Assembly (NCBI GenBank): GCA_011046405.1
Contig: DSAR01000237.1
Span: 1-6,587 of the forward strand
Source of the DNA: Chloroflexota bacterium
Lineage (GTDB): Bacteria; Chloroflexota; Anaerolineae; B4-G1
Reading direction: 5' to 3'
Length of the DNA: 6,587 bases
The notes under the pieces were generated by a model. That model had not been told where the DNA came from. It ran no database searches and saw only the letters and a program-made list of their open reading frames with translations. The translations under genes were made by a program, and so were the position numbers. Position 1 is the first letter of the stretch; each line of letters starts with the position of its first letter. Below are positions 4,399 to 6,587 of this stretch, piece after piece.

Positions 4399-6587
4399 AT
4401 GGACAATGTAGTAACGTCAAAACAGACCGGTTGTTATCAATCCATCTTGATCGTGAGCATCCTCCTATGGCTGGGCATAGGCCCTTTGGGCGTCACGCTC
4501 GTGGCCGACGCTGCGTTGGCCAACGTCACGTTGGCCGAAACCCTTGAGCGGGGCGTGGTCGCTGCCGTCACCATCCTGCCCACCGCCCTGTTGCTCCTGC
4601 TCCCTTTCCTGGGGATCGCGTTTTTCACCCGGCGCCGTGCCGGATGGCGAGCCGCGTCGGTTGTCGCCGTCTCGGCCTCGATCGTCGCCGGATACGTCCT
4701 GCTCGACGCGCTCGCCCGGGCGTCTTTTCCAGGCTCTACCCATCCCCCCCTCTACGGCCCCAGCGCCTGGGCCGCTGTGCTCCACCTGGCGCTGACCATT
4801 CCCTACGCCATCGGCGCTGCCTGGCTCGCCCCACGTCTGCTCGACGCCCCTCGCCATTCCCTGAAACACTGGCTGGGACTGGCCCGTTCCGATACGGCCA
4901 CCCTGTTCGTCGCCCTGGCTGCGGCCGCTCTCATCACCCTTCCCTGGACGATGACCGGCGCGCTGGGCGATAGCCTCACCAGCCTGGTCCAGGTCTTCCA
5001 GGCGCTGGCGTGGGCCGTACCATTGGCGCTGATCTACTGGGGCGTCGTCTTCCGCCTCTTGAATGAGCACATCGTCCATCCCTGGGCGGCCGCCCTGCTC
5101 ACGATCATCCTCTACTGGCTGGGGACGATGGGCGGCTTCCTGCCTGATGGCGACTGGGGCGCGCCGCTGGCCGGTCTCTATCTCCTGCCGCTGGCATTCC
5201 TGCTTACCGAACTGCGCGCCCTAGGAAACAGCGTCATCCCGCTGCTCCTGCTCGCCTTTTGCTGTCGCGCCACGGCCCGCTTGTTCGTCGACCCCCGCGA
5301 TGCGCTCGCCCAACAAGGAATACCGGAATTGCAGCACATCTTGAGCTACGCCATCGTCCACGTCGTCACCGGGCTGATTGGGCTTGGCCTGTGGGGCGGG
5401 CGTCAATTGCTATTGAAACTCAAGCGTGACGTCGCGATCTCGCCACGAGTGGGATCGGCGCTCGCCGCGACCGCCGCCCTTTTCGCGTGGGCCGTCTGGC
5501 TGGGCCTGTACGCCTTCGCTGGCAATCCAGGTTTCACCAACGACGGTTTCGTGATCATCCTGGAGGAGCAGGCTGACTTGAGCGCCGCCTACGACATCGC
5601 CGGGCGGGAGGCGCGGCTTCAATACGTCTACGACGCGCTGACTGAGACGGCAGAGCGGACCCAGGCCGATCTACGGGCGGAACTGGATGACCTGGGCGTC
5701 CCTTACCGAGCCTATTACGTGATCAACATGATCCGGGTGGACGGTCACCGCTGGCGGATGAGTCGCTTCGAGGGCCAGCCCGGCGTCGCGCGGGTGCTCC
5801 TGAATCCCAACGCGCGGGAATACCCCTACACCATCCCCTGGCCCGACATTGACGATATCGGCGCGCCCGGCGGCGCGCCCGCCAGCGTGCAGCAGAACCT
5901 AAGCGCCATCCGGGCCGACGAGGCGTGGGCGTTGGGCGTGACGGGAGAGAGCATCGTCGTCGCCGGGCAAGACACCGGTTACGACTGGACCCACCCCGCG
6001 CTCCAGCCCCACTACCGGGGTTGGGATGGTACAGCCGCCGACCACGATTACAATTGGCACGACGCCTGGGACGATACGGCGGTTCCCTTCGACGATGGTT
6101 CCCACGGCACCCACACGATGGGCACCGTCCTCGGCGACGACGGCGACGGGAACCGGACCGGCGTCGCGCCGGGTGCACAATGGATCGGATGCCGCAATAT
6201 GCGACGGGGATACGGCAATCCAGCTTCCTACGCCGAATGCATGGCGTACTTCCTCGCGCCCTATCTCCACGGCGGCGACCCCTTCCGCGATGGAGACGTG
6301 ACGATGGCGCCCCACATCGTCAATAATTCCTGGGGCTGTCCAACTTGGGAAGGCTGTGAGACCGATACGCTGGAGGCGGCCGTCGAGGCGCTGCGGGCGG
6401 CCGGCGTGATGATGGTCGTCGCGGCCGGCAACGAGGGGCCCGCCTGCGGAACCGCCGACACCGCTCCCTCGCCTTACGATGCCGCCTTCACCGTCGGCGC
6501 GACGAACAATGATGGCGTGATCGTCGGCTTTAGCAGTCGCGGCCCGGTGAATGGCCCGATCAACGGCCCGATCAACGGCCCGATCAA
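4399..6587 (+). CDS. Polytopic membrane protein fused to an S8 (bacillopeptidase-F-like) subtilisin protease, 3'-truncated by the window
   Basis: The frame starts at ATG 4399 behind GGAGG and runs 729 codons without a stop to the window end. Residues 13-375 hold about eleven hydrophobic segments, near 13-40, 52-76, 85-106, 124-144, 166-185, 198-221, 230-248, 255-274, 278-296, 315-334 and 355-375. With the N-terminus inside, the rest lies outside the cell. Residues 205-287 resemble a CPBP (CAAX-protease-like) core, with VFRLL (217-221) and TELRALGNSVIP (270-281), but its EExxxR glutamates are replaced by Tyr213-Trp214. Residues about 413-475 look like an I9 propeptide. The S8 domain shows Asp525 (GQDTGYD), His569 (DDGSHGTHTMGT), VNNSWG (641-646), oxyanion Asn678 (AAGNEG) and FSSRGP (711-716). 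The catalytic serine motif GTSMA lies beyond the window. Closest style is bacillopeptidase F. The role is probably surface or extracellular proteolysis; substrate unknown. Cys647 and Cys653 may form a disulfide. Confidence 0.88.
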   Translation, partial: MDNVVTSKQTGCYQSILIVSILLWLGIGPLGVTLVADAALANVTLAETLERGVVAAVTILPTALLLLLPFLGIAFFTRRRAGWRAASVVAVSASIVAGYVLLDALARASFPGSTHPPLYGPSAWAAVLHLALTIPYAIGAAWLAPRLLDAPRHSLKHWLGLARSDTATLFVALAAAALITLPWTMTGALGDSLTSLVQVFQALAWAVPLALIYWGVVFRLLNEHIVHPWAAALLTIILYWLGTMGGFLPDGDWGAPLAGLYLLPLAFLLTELRALGNSVIPLLLLAFCCRATARLFVDPRDALAQQGIPELQHILSYAIVHVVTGLIGLGLWGGRQLLLKLKRDVAISPRVGSALAATAALFAWAVWLGLYAFAGNPGFTNDGFVIILEEQADLSAAYDIAGREARLQYVYDALTETAERTQADLRAELDDLGVPYRAYYVINMIRVDGHRWRMSRFEGQPGVARVLLNPNAREYPYTIPWPDIDDIGAPGGAPASVQQNLSAIRADEAWALGVTGESIVVAGQDTGYDWTHPALQPHYRGWDGTAADHDYNWHDAWDDTAVPFDDGSHGTHTMGTVLGDDGDGNRTGVAPGAQWIGCRNMRRGYGNPASYAECMAYFLAPYLHGGDPFRDGDVTMAPHIVNNSWGCPTWEGCETDTLEAAVEALRAAGVMMVVAAGNEGPACGTADTAPSPYDAAFTVGATNNDGVIVGFSSRGPVNGPINGPINGPI
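6541..6587. repeat. In-frame 12-bp tandem repeat in the subtilase, running off the window end
   Basis: The unit GGCCCGATCAAC occurs at 6553-6564, 6565-6576 and 6577-6587 (cut by the window), preceded by a diverged unit GGCCCGGTGAAT at 6541-6552 (9 of 12 bases). It encodes GPVN followed by GPIN repeats directly after the conserved FSSR of FSSRGP, so the first GP of the array is the conserved one. The total number of units is unknown because the sequence ends inside the array, and the reading frame beyond it cannot be checked. Confidence 0.88.

Noticed and set aside
4465..5079. Minus-strand open frame (204 codons) opposite the membrane part of the protease gene
   Set aside because: The product is Gly/Gln/Asp/Arg-rich with no fold-like pattern, while the plus strand gives clean membrane helices and continues in frame into a subtilase.
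5860..5879. Two GGCGCGCC palindromes four bases apart
   Set aside because: They encode the Gly-Ala-Pro-rich linker between propeptide and protease domain; GC-rich codons for these residues are sufficient explanation.

Overview
The window looks like a chromosomal fragment of a GC-rich member of the Chloroflexota, probably Anaerolineae-like. The assignment is an inference from protein style. The large secreted protein on the minus strand combines a DUF5107-like domain, a fibronectin-III-like module, a DUF11-type module and a hydrophobic tail ending in WLPLVLR, a combination I associate with this phylum. No RNA genes, CRISPR array, insertion sequence or prophage genes are visible.

Layout. Bases 1-374 (+) hold the C-terminal end of a gene whose start lies outside the window; it encodes an Ig-like beta-sandwich behind a Pro/Thr-rich linker. 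Ten bases later it meets, tail to tail, a two-gene minus-strand operon. The upstream operon gene (3794-2703) encodes a stand-alone AIR-synthase/HypE-like ATP-binding protein starting with TTG behind a strong GGAGG. The downstream gene (2706-385) encodes a membrane-anchored or secreted DUF5107 protein and overlaps the first by an ATGA junction. Bases 3795-4398 form a roughly 600-base, more AT-rich divergent intergenic region. It holds a strong hairpin with two mutually exclusive foldings, remnants of short repeats, a possible promoter and a possible short coding remnant on the minus strand. From 4399 to the end of the window (+) one uninterrupted reading frame runs without a stop. It encodes about eleven membrane-spanning segments fused to an inhibitor-I9-like propeptide and a bacillopeptidase-F-like subtilisin (S8) domain. 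The window ends before the catalytic serine.

How the genes relate. No classical pathway links them. The common theme is the cell surface: an Ig-like protein, a DUF5107 (mutarotase-like fold) protein and a membrane-embedded protease. The AIR-synthase-like enzyme is the only clearly cytoplasmic product. The most unusual points are the polytopic-membrane/subtilase fusion, whose membrane part resembles a CPBP (CAAX-protease-like) domain without its catalytic residues, and two in-frame tandem-repeat expansions (15 bp and 12 bp), each growing out of a conserved motif of its enzyme.
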